Counted from the first letter of the stretch, positions 8,435 to 17,193 are shown. The stretch is DNA of 64,000 nt from Ktedonobacter robiniae (GCF_016587375.1 NZ_BNJG01000003.1:310001-374000); one strand, 5' to 3'. Made by a program: numbers and translations. Notes: generated by a model not told the origin, from the sequence alone.

Positions 8435-9640
8435 ATGCGAACACTTGCCTGGACACGTCGCCACAATCTCAGGTGGCGTAAAGCCCTCGCTATAACCTTA
8501 TTTGGTCTAAAATGTGCGCTCTCTGCGGCGCTTGCCTGGCAGGTTGCGTATCTGATTGCCGGAAAGGAGGCGGCAGCGCTGGCGGCGGTCTCTGCCGTCA
8601 TTGTCTTGCAGGCAACAAGCTGGCAGACGATACGCAAGAGTATCGAGCGTGTCCTGGGCGTCTTTATTGGGATAGCGCTATCGGTGATCATTGTACATCT
8701 CCTGGGCCTCTCCGCCTTGACTATTCTCCTGACCGTCTTTGCTGCGGCCCTCTCTGGCCTCTTATTCAAGCAAAAAGGGGCCTACTTGGCGACACAAATT
8801 CCTATCAGCGCACTCCTGGGCCTGGTTGTTGGCGTGGGTGAGGAGAGCTATCCGTCGCTACGCTTACTGGGAGCGTTGATCGGGGGCGTGATTGGAACCG
8901 TATTAAGCCTCTTCCTCTCTCCTCCCATCTATGCGCAAAAAGCACAGCGCACTCTGGTAAACTTGCTGGAGGAGGTAGCACAAACCTTGCCCACCCTGGC
9001 CGATACGGTCGGGGGCACCGTTGCATGCTCGCGCCAAGCTGCTATCTATGAGCATATGCATGCTGTTGAACGCAAGGTGCGCTGCTCCGAGCGCGAATTG
9101 GCTCTAGGCAAAGAGAATTTACGCTTGAATCCCTGGGGGCGGGCGCTTCAGGATGTGACAGAGAGTCAACCATATCTGCTGGAGGCGTTGGAGAAAGTGA
9201 CGCGCCAGATGGAGCGTATCGCCTGGACGGTGCAGGAGACAGGCCAGGCATGGAATGAGCTGAGTAGCCTGCACTGCTGGGCCAGGCGCTATGCCGAAAT
9301 ACTACGGATCATGGGCGAGATGCTGGAGTTTGTGGCTGAACGTGTTTATGTAATAACGCAGCAGGCACAAAGTCAGAGCGCCACCTGGGAGTATCCCCAT
9401 CACAGCGAAGAGGAGGCCTTTGCTCAACTGGCGCAGACCCAAGAGCGCCTCAAGGAAGAAGAAGACGCGCTCCTGGAGGAAAAAGAAGAGTTGCTGTTTC
9501 CAGTACGAAATGTACCGCAGACGACTACGCGGGCCTCTTACCGCGCGGTTGTGCGCAGTTCTCTGCTTATGGATCTGCGCCGTATGCTCGACGAATTGGA
9601 GGACATGCTGGTAGCAGTCCGCCAACTCCAGGCAGGGTAA
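8435..9640 (+). CDS. FUSC/aromatic-acid-exporter-type membrane protein
   Basis: 401 aa from ATG 8435 (AGAGAAGAAG upstream); an alternative TTG at 8366 has no better RBS. The N-terminal half has about six membrane segments, including LSAALAWQVAYLIAGKEAAA and the conserved pattern LAAVSAVIVLQATSWQTIRK, then RVLGVFIGIALSVIIVHLLG. This matches the FUSC/ArAE (YdhK-YeeA-like) family. The C-terminal half is a long cytoplasmic helical region with a Glu-rich coiled coil (RLKEEEDALLEEKEELLF). Relatives export aromatic acids or related anions; the substrate is not known. Confidence 0.75.
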   Translation: MRTLAWTRRHNLRWRKALAITLFGLKCALSAALAWQVAYLIAGKEAAALAAVSAVIVLQATSWQTIRKSIERVLGVFIGIALSVIIVHLLGLSALTILLTVFAAALSGLLFKQKGAYLATQIPISALLGLVVGVGEESYPSLRLLGALIGGVIGTVLSLFLSPPIYAQKAQRTLVNLLEEVAQTLPTLADTVGGTVACSRQAAIYEHMHAVERKVRCSERELALGKENLRLNPWGRALQDVTESQPYLLEALEKVTRQMERIAWTVQETGQAWNELSSLHCWARRYAEILRIMGEMLEFVAERVYVITQQAQSQSATWEYPHHSEEEAFAQLAQTQERLKEEEDALLEEKEELLFPVRNVPQTTTRASYRAVVRSSLLMDLRRMLDELEDMLVAVRQLQAG

Positions 9641-9651
9641 TAACTGGCTGC

Positions 9652-10152
9652 CTACGCCGGGAAGTGGCCCTCCAGCGCCTGGATGTAACGCTCGGCTGAG
9701 CGCTGGACCGCTTGGCTGGCATCTCGCGGTACAATAGCCTCGAACCAGGCGACATAGAGACGGTCGAAGGAATAGTGCGAAATAGCCTGGGAGATATCGC
9801 GTACAGTAGAGGCTGACAAGAGGAATGGAATTCGGATAGCTATACTATGAAGGTGACCCGGTTGCGATCCGCGACCACATAGATAGTATCGCCAATCAAA
9901 AGTACACCCTTGCCCTCGGCTCCCTTGCTCCAGTACAACGCACAACTGCCTGGATAATGCCCTCCCAGGCGAACCAACGTGCTCCTTAAAAACGTTATGA
10001 TACCCTTCCTCATATAGTTGCTCAAGTGTTGTCCATTGCTGACCTTTGCGCCCAACATATTGCCGCTGGTCAAGACATATTGGGCACGCGCTGGGGGGCC
10101 GCTCACTCTGAGGATACGGTGTGCCACAGGTCACGCAAATCCAATGCTCCAT
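9652..10152 (-). pseudogene. MBL-fold hydrolase with N-terminal zinc ribbon, internally deleted and frameshifted
   Basis: The start encodes a rubredoxin-like ribbon (WICVTCGTPYP...CPICLDQRQYVGRKGQQW) of a known MBL-fold hydrolase group. After YEEGYHNVFKEH the sequence jumps to LVRLGGHYPGSCALYW, GAEGKGVLLIGDTIYVVADR in another frame, then returns to the first frame for STVRDISQAISHYSFDRLY and AVQRSAERYIQALEGHFPA. The central metal-binding segment of roughly 80 residues (with the HxHxD motif) is missing and at least two frameshifts are present. It is convergent with the FUSC gene 11 bp away. Clearly inactive. Confidence 0.8.
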
Positions 10153-10200
10153 CTTTGTCGCTCCCTTGTTATATTTTCCATTTTGCTCATAATAATTTTT

Positions 10201-10258
10201 GGGTACATGGTTGCTCTATTTTACAGGCGAGCCTGTAAAATAGAGCAACCATGTACCC
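10201..10258. repeat. Long perfect inverted repeat (28-bp arms, 2-nt loop)
   Basis: Left arm 10201-10228 begins GGGTACATGGTTGCTC; right arm 10231-10258 is its exact complement. It lies upstream of tnpB and of the MBL pseudogene start. There is no U-tract, so it is not a classical terminator for either side. Confidence 0.9.
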
Positions 10259-10399
10259 CTTAAAACCTTTCGCCTGGGATGGGCGTGCTATGACTGGATA
10301 GGGCTTTAGCCCGCCGCAAGCCACGGTTCTTTAGACAATGGTGAGGCGTGTTATTAGGCTTGAGCCCTTGTACAATAGAGTACTCTATAGAACGCATGT

Positions 10400-10428
10400 T
10401 TGACAATTTCAAATCAGTCTAGTATTCT
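10400..10428 (+). promoter_or_regulatory. Promoter of tnpB
   Basis: TTGACA at 10400-10405 and TATTCT at 10423-10428 with a 17-bp spacer, 42 bp upstream of the tnpB start. Confidence 0.5.
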
Positions 10429-10470
10429 CTAAGAGAGATACCATATATTTTGCGAAAGGAGGTACTGAAC

Positions 10471-12003
10471 ATGGCAAAAGCCACGAAAACCATCAGGCAG
10501 GCGTTACACTATCCACCGCAGTATGCTGCCTACTTCGCGTCAAACCAGATCCTCTTCAATCGCGTCGTGGCCTTTTATTTTGAAGTCATCCAGGCACACG
10601 AAGGTCTTCTTGCCCTCAACAATAAGGAGGCCCTCACGGCCCTGGAGAAACTCACGCATACAACGGAGTCCAACCCCCATCCAATCATGCCACTCACCGA
10701 TCTCGCGCCAGATATCCCTGCTCTGTTCCGACGCGCTGCTATTAATGCCGCGCTCGGCTCGGCTCGCTCCTTCTTCTCCTCTCTCAAAACATGGCGAGCA
10801 CGTAAGGAGAAACACGAAGCCAAACAAACGAAGAAGGGCAAGAGTAGGCCGTTCAGGGGGCGGCCACCAGTCCCGCCCCGATCATGGAAGAAGTCAGCTC
10901 CCTTCTACGCAAGCCTTTGGCGCGAGCGTTGTACCCGTTCTATCATGCTCAAAGTCTGGACCGGCTCATGCTGGTCCTGGCTCAAAATACACACGCTCAG
11001 TCGCGATCTCCCTGATGGTGATTTGATGGGCAGTCCGCAACTCGTCCGTAAGGGAGATCGCTGGTGGTTGCATACCCCTATCGAAAAGACCTTCGAGGCG
11101 CCGGCAAAAGTCAGAGAGCAACTCACCGCCGCCCAGGCACGTCTCTGCGCGGTGGATCTCAATCTTGATCATCACGTAGCCGTGTGCAGCGTCCAGACCG
11201 TTGACGGCACCATCCTGGCTACTTCCTTCATTGGGAATGGCACAGCGGTATCGGGCTGTAGGAAGAAACTGCTTGGACGTATTGCGCGCAACCGATCTCA
11301 GACTGGCATCATTGCCGAGAATGAACAGGACAATGCCGACCTCTGGGCCAAAATCAGGCACGTGGACGAACAGATCGCGCACCTGGTGAGCAGCCGCATT
11401 GTCCAGTTCGCCACCAAGCACGAGGCGAGTATTCTCGTCTTCGAGCATCTAGGTAACCTGCGACCAGAGCAGGGCACGTATTCGCGTCGGGGCAATACGA
11501 AACGGGCCTACTGGATGAAGGGTCGCATTTTCCGCTACGCAACGTACAAAGCGTGGCATGCAGGCGGTATCATCACGGCCCGTGTGAATCCGCGCAATAC
11601 AAGCCGGGAATGCCATCGTTGTCATGGCCTGGTCGTGCGCTACAACCAGGGACAACCCCAGGAGGGCTATACTCCCGGCGCCGCCCTCTGCATCTGCCCA
11701 CAGTGCCAGATGCGCGATCATGCCGACAGAAATGCCAGCCTGAGAGTCGGACAGCGCTTGATCGAGCGTACGCAAGCACCTTTGAAGGAAAAGCCTCATG
11801 CTCTGACGCGACGTGCGAAGAGGGAGCCGAAAGGCTCAGGTGTTGGGATCTCCCAGGATGCCAAACGCCAGTGGGGACCATCTCTCCCTGCGGCAAGGCG
11901 TGGAGATCATGCCAACGGGCATGGCACCGCCCAGAGAGGAAGGCGCCGGATGGGCGCGCCTCTCCCAGATATTGCGTCCCAACTACGGATTCACTTTGAG
12001 TAG
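10471..12003 (+). CDS. tnpB: IS605-type RNA-guided endonuclease TnpB, apparently intact
   Basis: 510 aa from ATG 10471, with AAAGGAGG upstream. The RuvC-like nuclease site is complete: Asp229 in CAVDLNLDHHVAV, Glu325 in ILVFEHLGNL and Asp419 in DHADRNASLRVGQ. A four-Cys zinc finger (C381, C384, C409, C412) sits between the last two. The N-terminal half is helical (REC-like and wedge). No TnpA (Y1 transposase) is nearby, so the element would need help in trans to move. TnpB proteins cut DNA guided by an omega RNA made from the 3' end of their own gene. The tail after Asp419 is long (about 90 residues), basic and low in complexity, which suggests the reading frame overlaps the RNA scaffold. Confidence 0.9.
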   Translation: MAKATKTIRQALHYPPQYAAYFASNQILFNRVVAFYFEVIQAHEGLLALNNKEALTALEKLTHTTESNPHPIMPLTDLAPDIPALFRRAAINAALGSARSFFSSLKTWRARKEKHEAKQTKKGKSRPFRGRPPVPPRSWKKSAPFYASLWRERCTRSIMLKVWTGSCWSWLKIHTLSRDLPDGDLMGSPQLVRKGDRWWLHTPIEKTFEAPAKVREQLTAAQARLCAVDLNLDHHVAVCSVQTVDGTILATSFIGNGTAVSGCRKKLLGRIARNRSQTGIIAENEQDNADLWAKIRHVDEQIAHLVSSRIVQFATKHEASILVFEHLGNLRPEQGTYSRRGNTKRAYWMKGRIFRYATYKAWHAGGIITARVNPRNTSRECHRCHGLVVRYNQGQPQEGYTPGAALCICPQCQMRDHADRNASLRVGQRLIERTQAPLKEKPHALTRRAKREPKGSGVGISQDAKRQWGPSLPAARRGDHANGHGTAQRGRRRMGAPLPDIASQLRIHFE

Positions 12004-12083
12004 TGGCTACGCCACATCTCTCACGAATCCGACTACGGCACAGTGTCAGAAGCTGCTCGGCTTGAGCCGACGCGGAGTGTCAC
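11950..12083 (+). ncRNA. Putative omega-RNA scaffold at the 3' end of tnpB (boundaries approximate)
   Basis: Downstream of tnpB the plus strand has GAATCCGACTACGG, a hairpin GCTCGGCTTGAGCCGA, then GCGGAGTGTCAC ending at 12083. A GAAxCCC...GGAGTGTCA layout is typical of the right end and omega-RNA 3' end of IS605-type tnpB elements. The guide would then be the flanking sequence starting at about 12084, just ahead of the yjbQ ribosome binding site. The 5' boundary cannot be set by eye. Confidence 0.4.
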
Positions 12084-12119
12084 TAACTATAACACGTAAT
12101 CATCTCCTGGAGGCATAGG

Positions 12120-12509
12120 ATGAAGACCATTAGCGTAAGAACTCAGAAGAAAGACCAGGTAATTGATATTACTGACACTATTGAACGCTATCTGCGCCAG
12201 GAAGGCCCGGAGGATGGACTCTGCTCCATCTTTGTCGCCCATACGACCTGCGCGTTAACCACGGCCGACCTGGACCCGGGAACGGACCTGGACCTGCTCG
12301 ATGCCCTACGCCATATGCTCCCCCATCTCTCGTATCGCCATCCACATGACCCACATCATACTCCCGATCACCTGCTCTCGTCGATTCTTGGCCCCGGTCT
12401 CGTGGTCCCTTTCTCAGATCGTCGGCTGATGCTCGGTACCTGGCAGAGCGTAATCCTGGTGGAGCTAGATGGTCCCCGCGAACGAACCCTCCATCTGCAT
12501 GCCTTTTAA
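12120..12509 (+). CDS. yjbQ: YjbQ family (UPF0047) protein
   Basis: 129 aa, a full-length member of the YjbQ/UPF0047 family: VIDITDTIERYLRQ near the start, SIFVAHTTCALTTADLDPG with the conserved HTT, DLLDALRHMLPH, and LGPGLVVPFSDRRLMLGTWQ near the end. Family members form trimers, and some have thiamine-phosphate-synthase-like activity in vitro; the physiological role is unsettled. RBS CTGGAGG. The right end of the TnpB element lies immediately upstream, so the native promoter may have been displaced. Confidence 0.85.
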   Translation: MKTISVRTQKKDQVIDITDTIERYLRQEGPEDGLCSIFVAHTTCALTTADLDPGTDLDLLDALRHMLPHLSYRHPHDPHHTPDHLLSSILGPGLVVPFSDRRLMLGTWQSVILVELDGPRERTLHLHAF

Positions 12510-12862
12510 AAATGGCCACACTTGGAGCAATGTGAATACTCTGTTAAAAGACTGTTAAAAGTGTGCAATATACACTTAGTGTGTGACCTCGCCCCTGACG
12601 TGTTCGTTGAATAGAGTGAGTGGAGAAATATAGAGCCTCCACCGTGATTGAGGCTTGGTCCCTCAAACTCGCATCCACGTACTGCCTCCTAAGATAAAAA
12701 AGAGAGCAAAGCCGGAAAGGGCCGGTTGGGAGCGGGGAAGGAAGTATCAAGTACAGGCTTAACCGTCAGGCCAGGAACATCAAGTAAGAGATCATTGCGG
12801 CTCAGCGATCAAGGACGTTCCTTGGTGTCACCTTCTCTTGTTTACAAGCGAAAGGAAACATC
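12510..12862. other. Intergenic region without a gene
   Basis: 350 bp with no supported coding sequence. It holds a short tandem CTGTTAAAAG pair near 12541-12560 and GTGTGACCTCGCCCCTGACGT near 12579, which resembles GTGCGTGACCCGCCCCTGGC near 6416. The resemblance may be chance. Confidence 0.35.
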
Positions 12863-13102
12863 ATGAGCCTACTTGCTCTCTTTCGACGTCAAATGACACA
12901 ACCTCCGATGGAGGTCATCCAGGCGGCATGTGAGTTCTATGGGCACTCCCCTGAACGTGTGCCAGCGTTGCGTGCGGAGAAACTGCGTGCGCTCTCCGAC
13001 GACGTATGGGTCGTTCGCCTCAGCGAGCGTGAAAGCGCAGTTGTCGCGTATACGCCCGGTGCGCGCGATGGCGCGGCAATAGCTGCCCCATGGTATGAGT
13101 AA
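12863..13102 (+). CDS. Small hypothetical protein (79 aa)
   Basis: 79 aa with AAAGGA upstream of ATG 12863. It starts MSLLALFRRQMTQPPMEVIQ and continues with an alpha-beta pattern (RALSDDVWVVRLSERESAVV). No signal peptide, membrane segment or known motif is seen. Coding character is supported by the RBS and a balanced amino acid composition. Function unknown. Confidence 0.5.
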   Translation: MSLLALFRRQMTQPPMEVIQAACEFYGHSPERVPALRAEKLRALSDDVWVVRLSERESAVVAYTPGARDGAAIAAPWYE

Positions 13103-13277
13103 ACCGCCTGGAGCAAATTGAGAGCATCGCAATGGGTCCCCCTCTGGTTCAATGGCCAGAGCGGGGACCCATTTTCGTCCTTATCGCTATGATAGCGTGC
13201 TATTCTGCCTGATGTTGTATACTATGCAGGAGTAAAAAAGGCAAATATAACTAACAAACCTCGTGTGCAAGTTATTT

Positions 13278-13366
13278 CGGGTAGTGGGTGTGGAGCGTGC
13301 TGGCTGCTATAGGTAGACAACACGCTCCACACCCACTACCCGGGCGAGCGCCGCAGGCGCGAGAAG
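13278..13366. repeat. Inverted repeat (22-bp arms) with GCGCCGCAGGCGC flank
   Basis: Left arm 13278-13299 (CGGGTAGTGGGTGTGGAGCG...) and exact complement 13321-13342 around a 21-nt loop. Directly to the right lies GAGCGCCGCAGGCGCGAGAAG (read from 13346), a small hairpin also found beside other long palindromes in the window. It lies upstream of the oligopeptidase gene and is not a terminator by sequence. The rest of the 13103-13426 gap holds nothing recognisable. Confidence 0.85.
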
Positions 13367-13426
13367 TCAAACTAACTTAAGGCTTGCTAACCTTCCCTGC
13401 ATTTTAAAAGAGAAAGGTTATTTCTT

Positions 13427-15148
13427 ATGTATGCATCACTTCCCCAGACAAGCGAAGAATTTGAACAACGAAGTTGGGCAGAGATCGAACCCTGGTATCA
13501 AGAGTTATCCTCAACCACCCTCTCAGCGGAGGCGCTCTCTCCCTGGCTATTACAGTGGTCACATCTTAGCGCCCTCGTTGACGAAACCATCACGCGCCAT
13601 GAGATCGCCTGTACACAGAATACAGCCGACCAGGAGCGCCTTTTGCAGAAACAGCGCTTCCAGGATGAAGTCTATATCTATATCCAAACCTATGATCAGC
13701 AATTGAAACAACAACTGTTAGAAAGCGACCTGGAACCAGAGAATTTTGCTATACCATTGCGTAATCTTCGTGCCGAGGCCAGCATTTATACCGAGGCGAA
13801 TGTAGCCTTACTGAATGACGAACGGAATGTGGGTATTGCCTATTACAATATCGTCGGTGAACAGACGGTACAGTGGGAAGGAGAGGAGAAGAGCCTTGGT
13901 TCTCTCTATCCTGTCCTGCGTGATCCTGAGCGCGCACGTCGCGAAGAGGTATGGCGCACGATGAGTGCGCGTAAACTGGCTGACCGGGAGGAGTTGGGGA
14001 AATTATGGGCTCAGGGTATCCAGGTTCGTCAGCAAATTGCGCAAAATACTGGCTACGACAGCTACCGCGAGTATCGCTGGCAACAATTGCACCGTTTCGA
14101 CTATACTCCCGATGACTGTAAGCATTTCCATGAGGTGGTTGAGCAGGTATTTGTGCCCGCCGCCAGTAAGATCTGGGAGCAGCATCGCCAGCGCTTAGGG
14201 GTTGAGACCCTGCGTCCCTGGGATCTCGCGGTCAACTCGCGCTCAAGCCAGGCACCGCGCACTGTCTCCGACGTACAGAGCTTCTTGCAGCAATGCCAGG
14301 GACTCTTTCAGCATATCGACCCCCAGCTTGGTGCCTATTTCCAGACTATGCTTCAAGAGGATCTCTTTGACCTGGATGATCGTCCCTCCAAGGCGCCTGG
14401 TGGCTATAACCTGGCGTTAGAGGTCAGACAGGTTCCCTTCATCTTTGGGCGTGTCACGCTCTTAAGTGATGGCATAGGGCTGATCTCTCACGAGGCAGGG
14501 CACGCCTTCCACACCTTCGAGATGCGCCCGCTCTCGTACCTGCAACAGCGCAAAGAGTCTTTCCTGCCCATGGAGTTCGCGGAAGTCGCCTCGACAAGCA
14601 TGGAATTTATCGGCTCCATGCATCTGGATGAGGTAGGGTTATGTACGCTTGAAGAGGCCGCCCAACTTCGCATTGAGCACCTGGAAGGGATGGTTACACA
14701 CCAGTTCATCATGGTCGCGCGCGGTGATGCCTTCCAGCACTGGGCCTATGAACATCCTGAACTAGCGACAGATCCCGCTCGCTGTGATGAAAAATGGGTC
14801 GAACTCTCGCAACGCTTCTACCCTGATGTGGACTGGAGCGGCCTGGATGCAGTCTACCGCTCTGGCTGGCAGAACACGCTCCACTTCTTTACTGACCCGT
14901 TCTACTATATTGAGTATGCCTTCGCGGCCCTAGGCGCCATCCAGGTCTGGAGCAACTACCTGCACAATCCCCAGGACGGGTTACAAAAATATCGCTATGC
15001 GCTCTCTCTTGGGGCGACCCGCACCCTTCCGGAACTGTTCGAGGCCGCCGGAGCAAAATTTGTCTTCGATAGGGAAATGCTCCAATCAACGCTTGTACTC
15101 TTGACTGATACACTTCATGAACTGGAAGTAGCGCAAAATCACGTGTAA
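13427..15148 (+). CDS. M3 family oligoendopeptidase (PepF-like)
   Basis: 573 aa, the usual size for PepF/M3B oligoendopeptidases. The zinc site is HEAGHAFHTFE (His355, Glu356, His359), with a downstream Glu in LPMEFAEVASTSMEF as third ligand. Family signatures RWQQLHRFDYTPDDCKHFH and DLDDRPSKAPGGYN are present. The enzyme cleaves short peptides in the cytoplasm for peptide recycling. RBS AGAGAAAGG. A 34-bp palindrome follows the stop codon. It appears intact. Confidence 0.9.
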   Translation: MYASLPQTSEEFEQRSWAEIEPWYQELSSTTLSAEALSPWLLQWSHLSALVDETITRHEIACTQNTADQERLLQKQRFQDEVYIYIQTYDQQLKQQLLESDLEPENFAIPLRNLRAEASIYTEANVALLNDERNVGIAYYNIVGEQTVQWEGEEKSLGSLYPVLRDPERARREEVWRTMSARKLADREELGKLWAQGIQVRQQIAQNTGYDSYREYRWQQLHRFDYTPDDCKHFHEVVEQVFVPAASKIWEQHRQRLGVETLRPWDLAVNSRSSQAPRTVSDVQSFLQQCQGLFQHIDPQLGAYFQTMLQEDLFDLDDRPSKAPGGYNLALEVRQVPFIFGRVTLLSDGIGLISHEAGHAFHTFEMRPLSYLQQRKESFLPMEFAEVASTSMEFIGSMHLDEVGLCTLEEAAQLRIEHLEGMVTHQFIMVARGDAFQHWAYEHPELATDPARCDEKWVELSQRFYPDVDWSGLDAVYRSGWQNTLHFFTDPFYYIEYAFAALGAIQVWSNYLHNPQDGLQKYRYALSLGATRTLPELFEAAGAKFVFDREMLQSTLVLLTDTLHELEVAQNHV

Positions 15149-15168
15149 ATTGGCCTTTTAAGGTCTAG

Positions 15169-15236
15169 ATGCCAGAGAGTGTGAGCGGGCCAATATGCGC
15201 AATTGCGCATATTGGCCCGCTCACACTCTCTGGCAT
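15169..15236. repeat. Perfect 34-bp palindrome with no loop
   Basis: Positions 15169-15202 are exactly complementary to 15203-15236; the centre is GCGCAATTGCGC. It is the longest palindrome seen in the window. It lies between the oligopeptidase stop and the EamA gene, which runs in the same direction. No U-tract follows. Confidence 0.95.
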
Positions 15237-15304
15237 GTTGCAATTTTGCTCAACTTCTGTTAATACTTAATCTCAAGCAATTACTAGTAAAGGATAGCGC
15301 ACTC

Positions 15305-16243
15305 GTGACCATATCAACCCCACCACCAGTCATAGAGAATGCCGTTGCATCTGCCCTCCTCCCCCTCACACCCAGGCGAAAGTATCTGTATATCACGCTC
15401 ATGGTGCTGGCAACCATTGTTTGGGGTAGCACTTTCCTCGTTGTGCAGGAGACCATCAAACTGACAGGCGTCTTCACCTTTCTGACCCTGCGCTTCTCAT
15501 TGGGAGCGCTAACCCTGATCCTGATCTTCCATAAGCGACTGCGCCACCTGAATCGCTATGAACTGGGCGCAGGAAGTTGCATCGGTCTCTTTCTCTTTGC
15601 GGGCTTTGCGTTGCAAACATGGGGATTGCGCTATACAACATCCAGCGAGGCCGCTTTCATCACAGGGCTCTATGTCCCCTTTGTGACAATCCTCTCGCTC
15701 TTTATCCTCAAACAGAGACCGACCCGTATGGCGATTATTGGGGTCGTAATCTCCTTTGTGGGCTTAACATTGATATCTTTCAATAAGAATCTCGTGTTGA
15801 CCTTTGGTTTAGGTGAGCTACTTGTGCTGGGCTGTGCCGTTGCCAATGCGCTTCATATCGTAACGATAAGCAAATTTGCCCCGAAGGCCGATCCAATGAA
15901 CCTCGCGATTGTGCAAATCGCGCTTACCGCTCTTCTGAGTGCTGTGGCGATTCCCCTAGCAGGAGAACCTCTGGTCTTGCCTCCCGCTCCTGTCTGGCTC
16001 TCCGTTCTCTTTATGGGGATGATTGCGACCGCCTTCTGCTTCGCGGTGATGAATTGGGTGCAGCAGTCAGTTAGTAGCACCCAGGCTACCCTCGTCTATG
16101 CACTAGAACCAGTCTGGGCCGGTGTCTTTGGTTACACTGTTGGTGAGATGCTCACGCCTCTTGGCTGGTTCGGTTGCGCCTGCATCCTTCTAGGCATGGT
16201 CATCGGTGAACTCCGCCTCTGGCCACGACGCAGTCGCTCATAG
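15305..16243 (+). CDS. EamA/DMT superfamily transporter
   Basis: About 312 aa if GTG 15305 is used (AAAGGA upstream). A TTG at 15203 lies inside the palindrome and is unlikely. There are ten predicted membrane segments in two EamA repeats: YITLMVLATIVWGSTFLVV opens the first, and the second contains FCFAVMNWVQQSVSSTQATL and LVYALEPVWAGVFGYTVGE. The drug/metabolite transporter family exports amino acids, metabolites or drugs; the substrate is not predictable. No operon partner is evident. Confidence 0.85.
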   Translation: MTISTPPPVIENAVASALLPLTPRRKYLYITLMVLATIVWGSTFLVVQETIKLTGVFTFLTLRFSLGALTLILIFHKRLRHLNRYELGAGSCIGLFLFAGFALQTWGLRYTTSSEAAFITGLYVPFVTILSLFILKQRPTRMAIIGVVISFVGLTLISFNKNLVLTFGLGELLVLGCAVANALHIVTISKFAPKADPMNLAIVQIALTALLSAVAIPLAGEPLVLPPAPVWLSVLFMGMIATAFCFAVMNWVQQSVSSTQATLVYALEPVWAGVFGYTVGEMLTPLGWFGCACILLGMVIGELRLWPRRSRS

Positions 16244-16383
16244 AAGATCTTTCTCATTCCATCCACCTGAAAGCCTGATCAATAAGAGCATTGGACCTCA
16301 TATTCCAGGCAAGGAAAAGGGCGCGCCAGTTTAACTAGCCCACCCTCGTCTACTTATGGTTACTACTTACTCTTCAAGGTAAT

Positions 16384-16839
16384 CTACAGAGATAGCCAGT
16401 CTTCAATCATCTGCCTATGCTCGGCGTAATGATGCCCCGTATTGTTGGCGAGATGTTCAAAAAGTTCGTCATTTGCTAGTTCCACTTCTTCAAGGTTCTC
16501 TAGCATAGCTACTATTTGGCTGTAAGAGCTTGAGAACTCAGAGAGAATAGCAGCCAAAGGGGTGGAGCGCTTCGCTTCAACTGTAAGCGCATTAGCACGC
16601 TCGGTTGACCAGGGTTCGCCCTGGAGACCGGGATCCAACTCAATGCCATGGACAATTTCGCTCATCATGGCCTGCTCCCACCAGGTAAGATGAGCCAGGA
16701 TATCCTTAATTGACCAGCTTCCCGCTACGCCGCTTTGTAGCATCTGCTGCTGGCTAAGCGGCTGGAGGAGAGCCTCTAGCCGGGCATGCTCGCTTTGTAT
16801 CAGGCTCAAAAGGCGCGCTTTTCGTGTAAAGTCAAACAT
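16384..16839 (-). CDS. DinB-like / ClbS-DfsB family four-helix-bundle protein
   Basis: 151 aa. WSIKDILAHLTWWEQAMM near residue 43 carries the first His of the DinB-type metal site, and NNTGHHYAEHRQMIEDWL near the C-terminus carries the others. The layout matches the ClbS/DfsB (DinB_2) group, which includes colibactin-resistance proteins and putative metal-dependent transferases. No partner gene indicates a substrate. It is convergent with the EamA gene. Confidence 0.8.
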   Translation of the reverse strand: MFDFTRKARLLSLIQSEHARLEALLQPLSQQQMLQSGVAGSWSIKDILAHLTWWEQAMMSEIVHGIELDPGLQGEPWSTERANALTVEAKRSTPLAAILSEFSSSYSQIVAMLENLEEVELANDELFEHLANNTGHHYAEHRQMIEDWLSL

Positions 16840-17079
16840 TCTCTATTCTCCAGTTATGACAACAACAATTTGCTGAAGGCAAGATTTTCTCCTTCAGAAA
16901 CAGCCTTTTTTCGATACCAACTCCCTTTCATGAAAAAGGAGAGCTTGCTCTATTTTGTTGATGCGTTGCTCACCACTGGAGCCACTGCCTGATAATGCAT
17001 AACTGCTTCCCTCTTGACCATATGAATTCTTCCTGAGCATCGTGCTCTAAAGCAAATATATCATATTAATCCCATTAAC

Positions 17080-17193
17080 CTGAGAGCTCCCCGCGAAAGC
17101 AGCGGGGGTTCCAGGGGTTCATTCCACGCTTCCAGTCTTGCGTGCCGAAGCAGAAAGGCTGGCTCTAATGTCGATTCCCCCGGACTTTGGGCA
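17080..17193 (-). ncRNA. Solitary right end / omega-RNA scaffold of a TnpB element (tnpB absent)
   Basis: The plus-strand block starting CTGAGAGCTCCCCGCGAAAG aligns along about 114 nt with 52471-52586, the right end of the dead tnpB element at 52.5 kb. Shared landmarks are CCAGGGGTTC, CCACGCTTCC, GGCTGGCTCT and TTTGGGCA. Read on the minus strand it ends in a CCCGC-TGCTTTC-GCGGG hairpin followed by GAGCTCTCAG, the usual omega-RNA 3' layout. The flanking would-be guide is GTTAATGGGATTAATATGAT. No tnpB is attached; a truncated IS6 abuts it. Confidence 0.65.

Noticed and set aside
6416..12600. Similarity between GTGCGTGACCCGCCCCTGGC near 6416 and a related word near 12579
   Set aside because: About twenty bases with several mismatches and no shared context, so it may be chance.
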